Source: Rugosimonospora sp040255525
Lineage (GTDB): Bacteria > Actinomycetota > Actinomycetes > Mycobacteriales > Micromonosporaceae
NCBI GenBank assembly: GCA_040255525.1
Contig: JBDZVD010000002.1
Coordinates: 1 to 64,000 of the forward strand
Direction of reading: 5' to 3'
DNA length: 64,000 bases
Shown here: one piece after another, positions 45,678 to 55,200 of the stretch
Position numbering within the stretch: position 1 is the first letter of the stretch
How the letters are laid out: every line of letters begins with the position of its first letter
Notes under the pieces: model-generated
Seen by the model: the letters and a program-made list of their open reading frames with translations, nothing else
What the model was told of the DNA's origin: nothing
Database searches by the model: none
Made by a program: the position numbers and the translations under genes

Positions 45678-45896
45678 CCGGCTCGGTCGCCGGGCCGGGT
45701 GTGGCGCCTGTGGACCCGGCCCGGCGCGGCCTGGCCCCGCCATGCTTCCGGCCCGTCCGGCCCGGTCCGCTCGCCGCCGGCGAGGACGCCGTTCACCAGT
45801 GGGTGTGCCCGCTGGCCCGGTGCTGTCTCGACCCGATCGGGGCGCTTGCCGCAGCCTGTGTCGATGGAGGCTGGACAGATCGGGGACAATGATCCG

Positions 45897-47105
45897 GTGA
45901 GCGCTGTTCGCGGGATCGTTCTGCTCGGTTCGACCGGCTCTATCGGCACGCAGGCCGTCGACATCGTCCGCCGCAATCCGGACAGGTTCCGGGTGGTGGG
46001 GCTGGGTGCCGGGGGCGGCAACGTCGAACTGCTCGCCGCGCAGGCGCTGGAGTTGGGCGTGGAGGTCGTCGGGGTGGCCCGGGCCTCGGCGGCGCAGGAC
46101 CTTCAGCTGGCCTTCTACGCGGAGGCGCAGCGCCGCGGGTACTCGACCGGGGGATACCGGATCCCGAAGATCGTGGCCGGGCCGGACGCGATGACCGAAC
46201 TGGCCCAGTGGCCGTGTGACACGGTGCTCAATGGGGTGGTCGGCTCCCTCGGGCTGGCTCCGACCCTCGCCGCGCTCCGGGCCGGGCGCCGGCTCGCGCT
46301 CGCGAACAAGGAGTCGCTGGTGGCCGGGGGACCGCTGGTGCGGGCGGTTGCCCGGCCGGGACAGATCACCCCGGTCGACTCCGAACACTCCGCGCTGGTC
46401 CAGTGCCTGCGCGCGGGGGCCGGTACCGAGGTGCGTCGGCTGGTGCTGACCGCGAGCGGTGGCCCGTTCCGGGGGCGGCGCCGGGAGGATCTGACCGGGG
46501 TCACGCCGGAGCAGGCGCTGGCCCACCCGACCTGGGACATGGGTCCGGTCGTCACGATCAATTCGGCGACCCTGGTCAACAAGGGACTGGAGGTGATCGA
46601 GGCGCACGAACTGTTCGATATCGGGTACGACGACATCAGCGTGATGGTGCACCCGCAGTCCGTTATCCACTCGATGGTCGAGTTCGTGGACGGGTCGACG
46701 ATGGCGCAGTGCAGCCCGCCCGACATGAGGCTGCCGATCGCCCTGGCGCTGGGCTGGCCGCAGCGGGTGGCGGACGCCGCCCCGCCGCTGGACTGGGCGG
46801 CGGCGCACACGTGGGAGCTGCGGCCGCTGGACGACGAGGCGTTCCCCGCCGTACGGCTGGCCAAGGCGGCCGGCCGGGCGGGCCGGTGCCGTCCGGCGAT
46901 CTACAACGCGGCCAATGAAGAGCTGGTCGCGGCGTTCGTGGCCGGGCGGCTGCCGTTCCTGGGCATCGTCGACGCACTCGAACGGGTGTTGAGCGAGGCC
47001 CCCGATTACGCCGAACCGGGTAACGTCGAAGAGGTGCTCGCCGCCGAATCCTGGGCGCGGGCACGGGCCCGCGAGCTGGTCGCGGCCGAAGGGGAAGGAT
47101 CTTGA
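45897..47105 (+). CDS. dxr: 1-deoxy-D-xylulose-5-phosphate reductoisomerase
   Basis: 402 residues. NADPH loop GSTGSIGTQAVDIVRR at the N-terminus, LANKESLVAGG, DSEHSALVQCL, TASGGPFRG, then MVHPQSVIHSMVEF and the C-terminal NAANEELVAAFV. It is the committed MEP-pathway step making MEP from DXP; IspG later in the window completes more of the pathway. GTG 45897 is used because it gives the conserved short N-terminus; 45699 is open upstream but not conserved. The stop overlaps the rseP ATG. Confidence 0.95.
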   Translation: MSAVRGIVLLGSTGSIGTQAVDIVRRNPDRFRVVGLGAGGGNVELLAAQALELGVEVVGVARASAAQDLQLAFYAEAQRRGYSTGGYRIPKIVAGPDAMTELAQWPCDTVLNGVVGSLGLAPTLAALRAGRRLALANKESLVAGGPLVRAVARPGQITPVDSEHSALVQCLRAGAGTEVRRLVLTASGGPFRGRRREDLTGVTPEQALAHPTWDMGPVVTINSATLVNKGLEVIEAHELFDIGYDDISVMVHPQSVIHSMVEFVDGSTMAQCSPPDMRLPIALALGWPQRVADAAPPLDWAAAHTWELRPLDDEAFPAVRLAKAAGRAGRCRPAIYNAANEELVAAFVAGRLPFLGIVDALERVLSEAPDYAEPGNVEEVLAAESWARARARELVAAEGEGS

Positions 47106-48355
47106 TGGCGTACCTGATCGGCGTCGTCCTTTTCGCTCTGGCCATTTTCATCTCGGTTGCCCTGCACGAGGCCGGTCACATGGCGACGGCCAAGGCGTTC
47201 GGGATGAAGGTCACGCGGTACTTCGTCGGGTTCGGGCCCACCCTCTTCTCGTTCCACCGGGGCGAGACGGAGTACGGGCTCAAGGCGATCCCCGCGGGCG
47301 CGTTCGTCAAGATCGTTGGGATGACGCCGCAGGACGATGACGTGGCCCCCGAGGACGAGCCCAAGGCGATGTGGCGCTTCCCGGTCTGGAAGCGGACGAT
47401 CGTGATGTCGGCCGGGTCGATCATGCACTTCATCCTCGGGTTCGTGGTGTTGTGGATCACCCTGTTCCTGGTCGGGGTGCCCAACCCGGAGCTGTCCGAC
47501 CAGGCAAAGGTCAACGCGCTGCCGCCGACCGTCTCGATCGAGAACTGCATCCAGATGAGCGCCGACCGCGCCGACTGCCTGCCGAGCGACCCGCAGTCGC
47601 CGGCCCGGAAGGCCGGCCTGCAAAACGGTGACAGGATCACCGCGGTGAACGGCACGCAGGTCAGCACGTACATCGGCCTGGTCAACACGATCCGCGCGGC
47701 CAAGCCGGGCCCGGCCACGCTCACCTACGTGCACGACGGCGTGACCAAGACCGCGAACATCGACCTCATCGCCGCGCCCCGTCACCCGGCGGACAACCCG
47801 AGCGGTGCGCCGACTCAGGTCGCGGCGCTCGGGGTGACCCAGGCGCTGCCGCCGAACGTGCCGCTCAACGTGACGTACGGGCCGGTCGAGTCGGTGGGCC
47901 AGTCGTTCCGCTTCACCGGTCAGCTGTTCGAGGGCATCGGCGAGTCGCTCAAGAGCATCCCGAGCAAGGTGCCCAACCTCTGGCACGCGCTGTCCGGCCA
48001 GCCCCGCGACCCGAACGGCCCGATCAGTGTGGTCGGCGCGACCCGGCTGGGCGGCGAGAGCGTGCAGCACGGCGCCTGGACGCTGTTCCTCAGCTTCCTG
48101 ATCAGCCTGAACTTCTTCATCGGCGTGTTCAACCTGCTGCCGCTGCTGCCGCTCGATGGGGGGCATATCGCGGTCGCCTGGTTCGAACGGGTACGGTCCT
48201 GGTTGTACGCCAAGATCGGTCGGCGCGATCCGGGCCGGGTCGACTACCTCAAGCTGATGCCCGTCACCTACGCGGTGATCCTTGTTTTCGGTGGGTTCAC
48301 GCTGCTCACGGTGGCCGCCGATATCGTCAACCCCATCACTCTTTTCGGCAAATAG
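47105..48355 (+). CDS. rseP: Site-2 protease (RIP/RseP family)
   Basis: 416 residues: membrane helix with HEAGH zinc motif (residues ~19-23), a PDZ-like domain in the middle (SPARKAGLQNGDRITAVNGTQ), and the second zinc motif LLPLLPLDGGHI near residue 348, with C-terminal membrane helices. It cuts membrane-bound anti-sigma factors and other membrane proteins within the bilayer. ATG 47105 overlaps dxr (TGATG). The dxr-rip-ispG order is the actinobacterial standard. Confidence 0.94.
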   Translation: MAYLIGVVLFALAIFISVALHEAGHMATAKAFGMKVTRYFVGFGPTLFSFHRGETEYGLKAIPAGAFVKIVGMTPQDDDVAPEDEPKAMWRFPVWKRTIVMSAGSIMHFILGFVVLWITLFLVGVPNPELSDQAKVNALPPTVSIENCIQMSADRADCLPSDPQSPARKAGLQNGDRITAVNGTQVSTYIGLVNTIRAAKPGPATLTYVHDGVTKTANIDLIAAPRHPADNPSGAPTQVAALGVTQALPPNVPLNVTYGPVESVGQSFRFTGQLFEGIGESLKSIPSKVPNLWHALSGQPRDPNGPISVVGATRLGGESVQHGAWTLFLSFLISLNFFIGVFNLLPLLPLDGGHIAVAWFERVRSWLYAKIGRRDPGRVDYLKLMPVTYAVILVFGGFTLLTVAADIVNPITLFGK

Positions 48356-48372
48356 GAGCGAGTGATCCTGCT

Positions 48373-49542
48373 GTGACCGCTGTCAACCTTGGTATGCCCG
48401 CCGCCCCAGTCGAGCCGCTGGCTCCGCGCCGCAAGTCCCGCCAGATCATGGTCGGCAACGTGCCGGTCGGCGGTGGCGCTCCGGTATCCGTCCAATCCAT
48501 GACCACGACGCTGACGGCGGACGTCAACGCCACCCTCCAACAGATCGCTGAGCTGACCGCCGCCGGCTGTCAGATCGTCCGGGTCGCCGTACCGTCGCAG
48601 GACGACGCCGACGCGCTGCCCATGATCGCGAAGAAGTCCCAGATCCCGGTGATCGCGGACATCCACTTCCAGCCGAAGTACGTGTTCGCCGCGATCGACG
48701 CCGGGTGCGCCGCGGTGCGGGTCAACCCGGGCAACATCAAGAAGTTCGACGACAAGATCGCCGAGATCGCCCGGGCGGCGCAGGGCGCCGGTACCCCGAT
48801 CCGGATCGGCGTCAACGCCGGTTCGCTGGACCCGCGGCTGCTGCAGAAGTACGGCAAGGCCACACCCGAGGCCCTGGTCGAGTCCGCGCTGTGGGAGTGC
48901 TCGCTGTTCGAGGAGCACGGCTTCCGGGACATCAAGATTTCGGTGAAGCACAACGACCCGGTCGTGATGATCAAGGCGTACCGGCTGCTCGCCCAGCGCT
49001 GCGACTACCCGCTGCACCTCGGGGTCACCGAGGCCGGACCGGCGTTCCAGGGGACGATCAAGTCGTCCGTGGCGTTCGGTGCGCTGCTCGCCGAGGGGAT
49101 CGGCGACACCATCCGGGTGTCGCTGTCCGCGCCGCCGGTCGAGGAGGTCAAGGTTGGCTCGCAGATCCTGGAGTCGTTGGGGCTGCGCGAGCGGGGCCTG
49201 GAGATCGTGTCCTGCCCGTCCTGCGGCCGTGCGCAGGTCGACGTGTACACCCTGGCCGAGCAGGTGCACGCCGCGCTGGACGGGTTCCCCGTGCCGTTGC
49301 GGGTCGCGGTCATGGGCTGCGTGGTCAACGGTCCCGGCGAGGCCCGGGAGGCCGACCTCGGTGTGGCCTCCGGCAACGGGAAGGGTCAGATCTTCGTCAA
49401 GGGCGAAGTGATCAAGACGGTACCGGAGTCGCGGATCGTCGAGGTACTGGTCGAGGAGGCCGTACGGCTGGCTGAGGAGATGGGTGCCGAGCTGCCCGAG
49501 GAGCTGCAGGGCCTGACCGGCCCGACAATCTCGGTGAACTGA
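48373..49542 (+). CDS. ispG: (E)-4-hydroxy-3-methylbut-2-enyl-diphosphate synthase
   Basis: 389 residues. TIM-barrel substrate domain (PVSVQSMTTTLTADVNATLQQ, ADIHFQPKYVF, RVNPGNIKKFDDKI) and a C-terminal [4Fe-4S] domain with SCPSCGRAQVD and MGCVVNGPGEAREADLG. It makes HMBPP in the MEP pathway. GTG 48373 lies 18 bases after the protease stop. It is the last gene of its unit and is followed by a duplicated spacer and a terminator. Confidence 0.96.
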   Translation: MTAVNLGMPAAPVEPLAPRRKSRQIMVGNVPVGGGAPVSVQSMTTTLTADVNATLQQIAELTAAGCQIVRVAVPSQDDADALPMIAKKSQIPVIADIHFQPKYVFAAIDAGCAAVRVNPGNIKKFDDKIAEIARAAQGAGTPIRIGVNAGSLDPRLLQKYGKATPEALVESALWECSLFEEHGFRDIKISVKHNDPVVMIKAYRLLAQRCDYPLHLGVTEAGPAFQGTIKSSVAFGALLAEGIGDTIRVSLSAPPVEEVKVGSQILESLGLRERGLEIVSCPSCGRAQVDVYTLAEQVHAALDGFPVPLRVAVMGCVVNGPGEAREADLGVASGNGKGQIFVKGEVIKTVPESRIVEVLVEEAVRLAEEMGAELPEELQGLTGPTISVN

Positions 49543-49561
49543 CCGCAGGACGGGCCGGGCA

Positions 49562-49667
49562 CAGCCGGAGCCGGGGTGTGGCGTAGGCGAGCACCGTCAG
49601 ATTGATACCGACGGGGCGCAGCCGGAGCCGGGGTGTGGCGTAGGCGAGCACCGTCAGATAGATACCG
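49562..49667. repeat. Tandem 49-bp direct repeat between ispG and padR
   Basis: Two copies, 49562-49610 and 49619-49667, period 57 bases, differing by one base (t/a at position 42 of the unit). The unit contains ccggagccggggtgtggcgtaggcgagcaccgt split over two stretches. Read on the minus strand both copies code LTVLAYATPRLRL, but that frame is outside the padR gene and probably meaningless. Recent duplication or a small genome-wide repeat family. Confidence 0.85.
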
Positions 49668-49673
49668 CGAGTC

Positions 49674-49699
49674 AAGGGGCGGCCGTCGGGCCGCCCCTT
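49674..49699. terminator. Bidirectional terminator between ispG and padR
   Basis: A perfect 10-bp stem AAGGGGCGGC/GCCGCCCCTT with loop CGTCGG, ending in TT on the plus strand and AA-to-TT on the other, between the convergent ispG and padR genes. Confidence 0.85.
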
Positions 49700-49711
49700 C
49701 ACCGTGTCCGG

Positions 49712-50272
49712 TCACTCGCTCTCGGCGAGGATCGCGTACAGCTTGCGCTTGGTCTCGTTGAGCACCCCAACGGCCCGCTGCCACTGCTCGCGGTCGCCTT
49801 CGAAGCCGATCTGCCGCAGCGCGTTCATGATTCCGAAGATCGCGTCCCGGGTGTCCTGGCCGCTGGAGACGGTCTCCGCGCTGAACTCGTTCCACGGCGG
49901 GTCGGCCGCCGCGGTCGCGGCCTCGGCCCGGCCCGCCTCGGTGAGCGTGAACCGCTTCCGGCCACCGCTCTCCTCGCTGGCGATAAGACCCTCGTCCTCC
50001 AGCAGTTGCAGGGTCGGGTAGACCGACCCTGGGCTCGGCCGCCAGACCCCACCGGTGCGGCCGTCCAGCTCCTGGATCATCTCGTACCCGTGCATCGGGC
50101 GCTCGTTGAGCAGCGCGAGGAGCGCGGCGCGGACGTTGCCGCGGCGCCCCCCGCGACCGCCGCGACCCCTGCCCCTGCCGTGCCCGTGTCCGTGCCCGGG
50201 CGGTGGGAACGGCGGGCGCCAGCCCCCGAAGGCGCGCCCGCGCGCCTCGTGCATGTCACGGAAGTCCCGCAT
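49712..50272 (-). CDS. PadR-family transcriptional regulator
   Basis: 186 residues. A Gly/Arg/His-rich N-terminal tail (residues ~20-45, with GHGHGHGRGRGRGGRGG) precedes the winged helix: NVRAALLALLNERPMHGYEMIQEL, WRPSPGSVYPTLQLLEDEGLIASEESGGRKRFTLTEAG, then the C-terminal dimerisation helix. PadR proteins repress neighbouring exporter genes and are released by small hydrophobic ligands. The gene is divergent from the ABC exporter, separated by 222 bases that hold a perfect palindrome. Confidence 0.88.
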   Translation of the reverse strand: MRDFRDMHEARGRAFGGWRPPFPPPGHGHGHGRGRGRGGRGGRRGNVRAALLALLNERPMHGYEMIQELDGRTGGVWRPSPGSVYPTLQLLEDEGLIASEESGGRKRFTLTEAGRAEAATAAADPPWNEFSAETVSSGQDTRDAIFGIMNALRQIGFEGDREQWQRAVGVLNETKRKLYAILAESE

Positions 50273-50305
50273 GACTTTCTCCCCGTTCTGTCGTTGATGT
50301 GTTGA

Positions 50306-50315
50306 CGATATATCG
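50306..50315. promoter_or_regulatory. Candidate PadR operator
   Basis: The 10-base palindrome CGATATATCG lies in the divergent region, 34 bases before padR and 180 bases before the ABC gene. Similar TATA-rich palindromes are PadR sites in several actinobacteria. It stands out in this GC-rich context. Confidence 0.5.
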
Positions 50316-50494
50316 GTAAGCTATCGGACCGCAAGCGGTTGGCCATCGTGCCGTCACATTCGGTGCGCAGGCAACGGGCTTGTGATCCCGTGTCAGCGCC
50401 GCGTACGTGTGCTGTCAGCGCGGCTCGCCACCATGAACGTCAGATCACTACACGAGGGGAACGATCATGATTGAGCGAAGCGGGTTGGAGACCC

Positions 50495-51445
50495 ATGAGC
50501 TACGCGGTTGAGGCAAAGGGCCTGGTCAAGCGATTCGGGAAGACGAAGGCGCTGGACGGTGTCGACCTGGCGGTCCGGCAGGGCACCGTGCTCGGCGTCC
50601 TCGGCCCCAATGGAGCCGGTAAGACGACAGCCGTCCGGATCCTGACCACTCTGATCCGCCCGGACGCCGGAGAGGCCCGGGTGGGCGGGTTCGACCTGCG
50701 GCACGACGCCGACCGGGTACGCGCGCTGATCGGGCTGACCGGGCAGTACGCGGCGGTCGACGAGGACCTGACCGGGTTCGAGAATCTGGTACTGATCGGC
50801 CGGCTGCTGGAGCTGCCCCGGCAGGATGCCAAGCGGCGGGCCGCTGAGCTGCTGGACCAGTTCGAGTTGTCGGACGCCGGCCGGCGCAGCGTGAAGACGT
50901 ACTCCGGAGGCATGCGCCGGCGCCTGGACCTGGCCGCCAGCCTGGTCAGCCGGCCGGAGATCCTGTTCCTGGACGAGCCGACGACCGGTCTCGACCCGCG
51001 CAGCCGGGGCGAGGTGTGGAGCATGGTCCGCAACCTCGTCGCGGACGGGGTGACGGTGCTGCTCACCACCCAGTACCTGGACGAGGCCGACCGGTTGGCG
51101 GGCGAGATCGCGGTGATCGACCACGGTCGGGTGATCGCCAGTGGTACCCCGTCCGAACTGAAGGCGAAGGTGGGCGGCCAGACGCTGGACGTACGCCCGG
51201 CCGACCCGGCGGACCTGCCGGCGGTGTCCGAGATCGTGGGCAAGGTCGTGGGCACGGTGCCCAGCCAGCGGGCTGACGACGGCGGTCTGCTGTCGGTTCC
51301 GGTGGACGACGATGACGCGTTCGCGGTCGTGGTCGGCCGGTTGCGCGAAGAGCGGATCGCGGTGACCGAGCTGGCCCTGCGCCTGGCCAGCCTCGACGAG
51401 GTGTTCCTGGCGCTGACCGGCCACGGCGCGGAGGAGGAGAACTGA
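50495..51445 (+). CDS. ABC transporter ATP-binding protein (DrrA-like)
   Basis: 316 residues. Walker A GPNGAGKTTAVRI, signature YSGGMRRRLDLAASL, Walker B ILFLDEPTTGLDP and a C-terminal extension of the DrrA type. It is the drug-resistance ABC subfamily of actinobacteria. ATG 50495 is used; TTG 50471 is also open in frame. It overlaps the permease by TGATG. Substrate unknown, but the PadR regulator and the DrrAB form point to export of a hydrophobic compound. Confidence 0.9.
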   Translation: MSYAVEAKGLVKRFGKTKALDGVDLAVRQGTVLGVLGPNGAGKTTAVRILTTLIRPDAGEARVGGFDLRHDADRVRALIGLTGQYAAVDEDLTGFENLVLIGRLLELPRQDAKRRAAELLDQFELSDAGRRSVKTYSGGMRRRLDLAASLVSRPEILFLDEPTTGLDPRSRGEVWSMVRNLVADGVTVLLTTQYLDEADRLAGEIAVIDHGRVIASGTPSELKAKVGGQTLDVRPADPADLPAVSEIVGKVVGTVPSQRADDGGLLSVPVDDDDAFAVVVGRLREERIAVTELALRLASLDEVFLALTGHGAEEEN

Positions 51446-52251
51446 TGGTCGCCATCGCCCACCCGGTACCGGCCCGGCGGATGAACCCGCTGCGCGCCCT
51501 CCGGCACTCGTTCACGCTGGCCTGGCGTGCTGTGGTGAAGATCCGGCACAACCCGGAGCAGCTCCTGGACGTGAGCCTTCAGCCGATCATCTTCGTGACC
51601 ATGTTCGTGTTCCTGTTCGGCGGCGCCATCGCCGGCATGAACCGCCACCAGTACCTGCAGTTCGTGCTGCCGGGCATCACGGTGCAGACGGTGGTGTTCG
51701 CCAGCATGGGCTCCGGTCTCAACCTCAACACCGACATCACCAAGGGCATCTTCGACCGGTTCCGCAGCCTGCCGATCGCCCGGTCGTCGCCGCTGACCGG
51801 CCTGGTCCTCGGCGACGTGGTCCGCTACGTGGTCTCGATAGCGATCCTGCTGGCGTACGGCACGCTGCTGGGCTTCCGGTTTCACAACGGCGTACTGCCG
51901 GTCATCGGCGCGATCGCGCTGGTCATGGCGTTCGCGCTGGCTCTGTGCTGGGTCTGGGTGCTGCTCGGGCTGCTGGTGAAGACGCCACAGAGCCTGCAGG
52001 GCCTGGGTTTCGTGGTCGGCTTCCCGCTGACCTTCGGCAGCAACATCTTCACCCAGACGGTCACGCTGCCCGGCTGGCTCCAGGCATGGGTGAAGATCAA
52101 CCCGATCACCGCGCTGACCGACGCCACCCGTGGCCTGATGCTCGGCTCCGGCCCGGTGGCCACCCCGGCGTGGCACGCGATCGCCTGGATCGTGGGCATC
52201 GTGGTGGTGTTCGCGCCGATCGCGGTGACCGTGTACCGCCGCAAGTCTTGA
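51445..52251 (+). CDS. ABC transporter permease (DrrB-like, ABC-2 type)
   Basis: 268 residues, six membrane helices: MFVFLFGGAIAG, QFVLPGITVQTVVFASMG, RYVVSIAILLAYGTLLGF, ALVMAFALALCWVWVLLGLL, VVGFPLTFGSNIFTQTVT, IAWIVGIVVVFAPIAVTV. DGIFDRFRSLPIARSS is the family signature of DrrB-like permeases (here as KGIFDRFRSLPIARSS). It forms the membrane half of the exporter with the preceding ATPase. The TGA of this gene is the first copy of a 14-base tandem repeat. Confidence 0.88.
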   Translation: MVAIAHPVPARRMNPLRALRHSFTLAWRAVVKIRHNPEQLLDVSLQPIIFVTMFVFLFGGAIAGMNRHQYLQFVLPGITVQTVVFASMGSGLNLNTDITKGIFDRFRSLPIARSSPLTGLVLGDVVRYVVSIAILLAYGTLLGFRFHNGVLPVIGAIALVMAFALALCWVWVLLGLLVKTPQSLQGLGFVVGFPLTFGSNIFTQTVTLPGWLQAWVKINPITALTDATRGLMLGSGPVATPAWHAIAWIVGIVVVFAPIAVTVYRRKS

Positions 52252-52287
52252 CGGACGTGCCCTGAGGGACGTGCCCTGACGGACGTG
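52249..52287 (+). repeat. 14-bp x3 tandem repeat at the permease 3' end
   Basis: Units of about 14 bases, tgacggacgtgccc, at 52249, 52263 (one mismatch) and 52277 (first 11 bases). The first unit includes the permease stop. It lies between convergent genes; the regulator gene ends 2 bases later. Confidence 0.85.
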
Positions 52288-52288
52288 T

Positions 52289-55200
52289 TCAGCCGGCCGA
52301 CGGCACGGGGGTGCCGGCCGGTTGGGCACTGGCCGGGGCGCCGGCCGGCCGGGTGCCGCCCGTCGCGGTGCCCGGCCGAGTGGCCGGTGCCCCGCCGGGG
52401 GGCTCGACGCGATCCGTGGCGCCGGGCGGCGCGATGCCGACCGGCTCGGCGAGGCCCGCGGCGTACTCGGCCGCGTACCTCTCGGTGCCGAGGCCGGCCC
52501 GCGCCGCCTCGACCACACCGGCGACGTCCGGGCTGCCCAGGTCGGGTCGGCCACGGAGACTCTCCGCGCTCGCCAGAGCGCGGGCCGCCCCGGCGAGGTC
52601 GCCCCGGGCGGCGAGGAGCGCGGCGAGCGTCTCCGCCGCCCGGGCGACCAGAGGCTGGTTGAACGTGCCTTCGCAGAGGGCGGCGATGTCCCCCTGGTAC
52701 CGCTCGGCCGCCGGCAGGTCGCCCTGCGCCACGCTGACCCAGACCAGCCCGAACAGCGCGAACAGCGGGGCGTCGGGCTGCATGCCGGACACCCCGCGCA
52801 GCCCGTCCAGGCACTTCTCGTACTCCGACCGCGCCAGAGCCAGGTCCCCGCTGCCCCGTGCCACGTCGCCCCGCATGAGCCCGAGCAGCGCGAGCGACCC
52901 ACCGCCGGTGGCGTCCCGCAGGAGCCGCTCGGCGAGGTCCAGATCGTCCCGGGCACCCGCCAGGTCGCCGGCCCGCAGCCGCTCCCAGATGAGCTGGAAG
53001 AGAGTCGCCGCCTGGTCGTCCTCGCCGTTGTGCATCTGTTCCGTCAGGGCGAAGGCCGAGCGGTGTGCCTCGATCGCGCCGGCGTGGTCGCCGCGCATGC
53101 TGCGGCTCTCCGCCAGGGAAGTCATCACCACCGTGCTGGCCCAGCGGTCGCCGAGCGGTTCGAAGATGTCCTGGGCCTGGAGCAGATCCCGCTCCGCCGC
53201 GTCCGGGTCGCCCTTCTGCTGGCTGAGCCAGCCGCGTACGGCCAGACCCAGGCCGCGTGCCCACGGATCGGGATGGTTCAACGCGGCCGGAAGCGTGGCC
53301 AGCGCCCGCTCCTCGTCCTTCGTCACCACGGCGGACAGCACCTCGCCCACCGCCACCAGCGGGTGGATGTCGGGGTCGAGGCCCTGGATCCGGCCGTACA
53401 TCTCCCTGCTGCCGTCCGCGTCGCCGGTGGCCATCAGGTTCATCGCCAGATGCAGGCGCGCGCAGCCGCGTACCTGCGCGGGTACCTCACCGGGCAGGTC
53501 GACCGCCTGTTTGAGCCAGTCCACCGCCTCGGCATGCTGGCCGCGCAGCACCCAGTTCCAGCCGAGCGCGCCGGTCAACCGCAGCGCGATCTCGGCTTCC
53601 CCGGAGTCGATCGCCCAGCGCAGCGCGCCGGCCAGGTTGTCCCGTTCGGTCGCGAGGCGCTCCAGCCAGACCAACTGCTCGCCGGTACGCAGGCGCGGTT
53701 CGGCGGTCTCAGCCAGAGCGAGGACGTACCGGGCGTGCGCGCGCCGTACGGCGTCCGCCTCGCCGGCCTCCGCGAGGCGCGCCCCGGCGTAGTCCCGGAT
53801 GGTCTCCAGCATCCGGTACCGGCCGTCCTCGTCGGACAGCGTGACCAGCGACTTGTCCACCAGGCCGCCGAGCGTGGCCGGGTCGCCGTCGCAGACCTCC
53901 TCGACGGCGTCGAGTGTGGCCCCGTCGAGGAAGACCGAGAGCCTGCGCGCGAGCCGGCGCTCGGCCTCGTCGAGCAGGTCCCAGCTCCACTCGACGACCG
54001 CGAGCAGGGTCTGGTGCCGGGGCAGCGCGGTGCGGCTGCCACCGGTCAGCAACCGGAACCGGTCGCCGAGCCGTGCCGCGACCTGGCCGGTCGGCAGGCT
54101 GCGCAGCCGGGCGGCGGCCAGCTCGATCGCGAGGGGCAGCCCGTCCAGGCGGCGGCAGATCTCCACCACGTCGCCGACGTTGTCCGGCCCGACGGTGAAT
54201 CCGGGTCGGACCGCTCCGGCCCGGTCGGCGAGCAGCCGGACCGCCGGGAATGCCATCGCCGCGTCGGCGCCGACCGGGCCGGGAGGGGTGGCCAGCGGCC
54301 CCACCGGGCACAGCGTCTCGGCGGTGATCGCCAGCGGCTCACGGCTGGTGGCCAGGATGCGCACCTGCGGGCACGCGCTCAGGATCCGCTCGGCGAACTC
54401 GGCGCACGCGCCCACCAGGTGCTCGCAGTTGTCCAGGATGAGCAGTGCCTCGCGGCCGGACAGCTGATCGATCAGGTGCTCCTGGATGTCCCGGCCGCCG
54501 GCCGGCTCGATCAGCCCGGCGTCGTGCGGGCGCAGCGACTCGGCGACTGCCTGCGGCACCTTGTCGGGCAGGCGTACGGGCGCCAGCTCGATCAGCCACG
54601 CACCGCCCGGCAGCCGGTCGGTGCGGGCGCGAGCCGCCTCGGTGGCCAGCCGGGTCTTGCCGGCTCCGCCGGGGCCGACCAGGGTGACCAGCCGGTGCGC
54701 GGCGAGCAGCGCGTCGAGCCGGGCGAGGTCGGCTTCGCGGCCGACGAAGCTGGTGAGCGCACCGGGCAGGTTGCCGGCCGGGCGGGGCCGCTCCGGCCGG
54801 CGGCTGTCGCCGGCCCGGGGCGTGTCCGGTCCGCGGGGACGCCGGGCGGCGCCGGACCAGCCACGCAGGATGGCACGGTTCAGCTCGGCGAGCTCGGGTG
54901 ACGGGTCGGCGCCCAGCTCGTCGGCCAGGGTGGCGCGCAGCTTCGCGTACACCGCGACCGCCTCGGCGCCGCGCCCGTTGCCGGCCAGCGCCCGCATGAG
55001 CAGTTCGTGGGGGCGTTCCCGTAGCGGGTACCCGGCGGTCAGCTCGGCCAGCTTGCCGATCGGGCCGGCAGGGTCGACGCCCAGTGCCAGCTCGGCCTCG
55101 ATCCGGTCCTCGGTCGCGGCGAGCCGCAGCTCGGTGAGGCGGGTGCCGGCGGCGCGGGCGAAACCGGCGTTCGCCGCGTCGATCAGCGCCGGCCCCCGGC

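Noticed and set aside
49412..49702. 96-codon minus-strand frame covering the 49-bp repeat (LTVLAYATPRLRL twice)
   Set aside because: It overlaps ispG on the other strand and arises only from the duplicated spacer.
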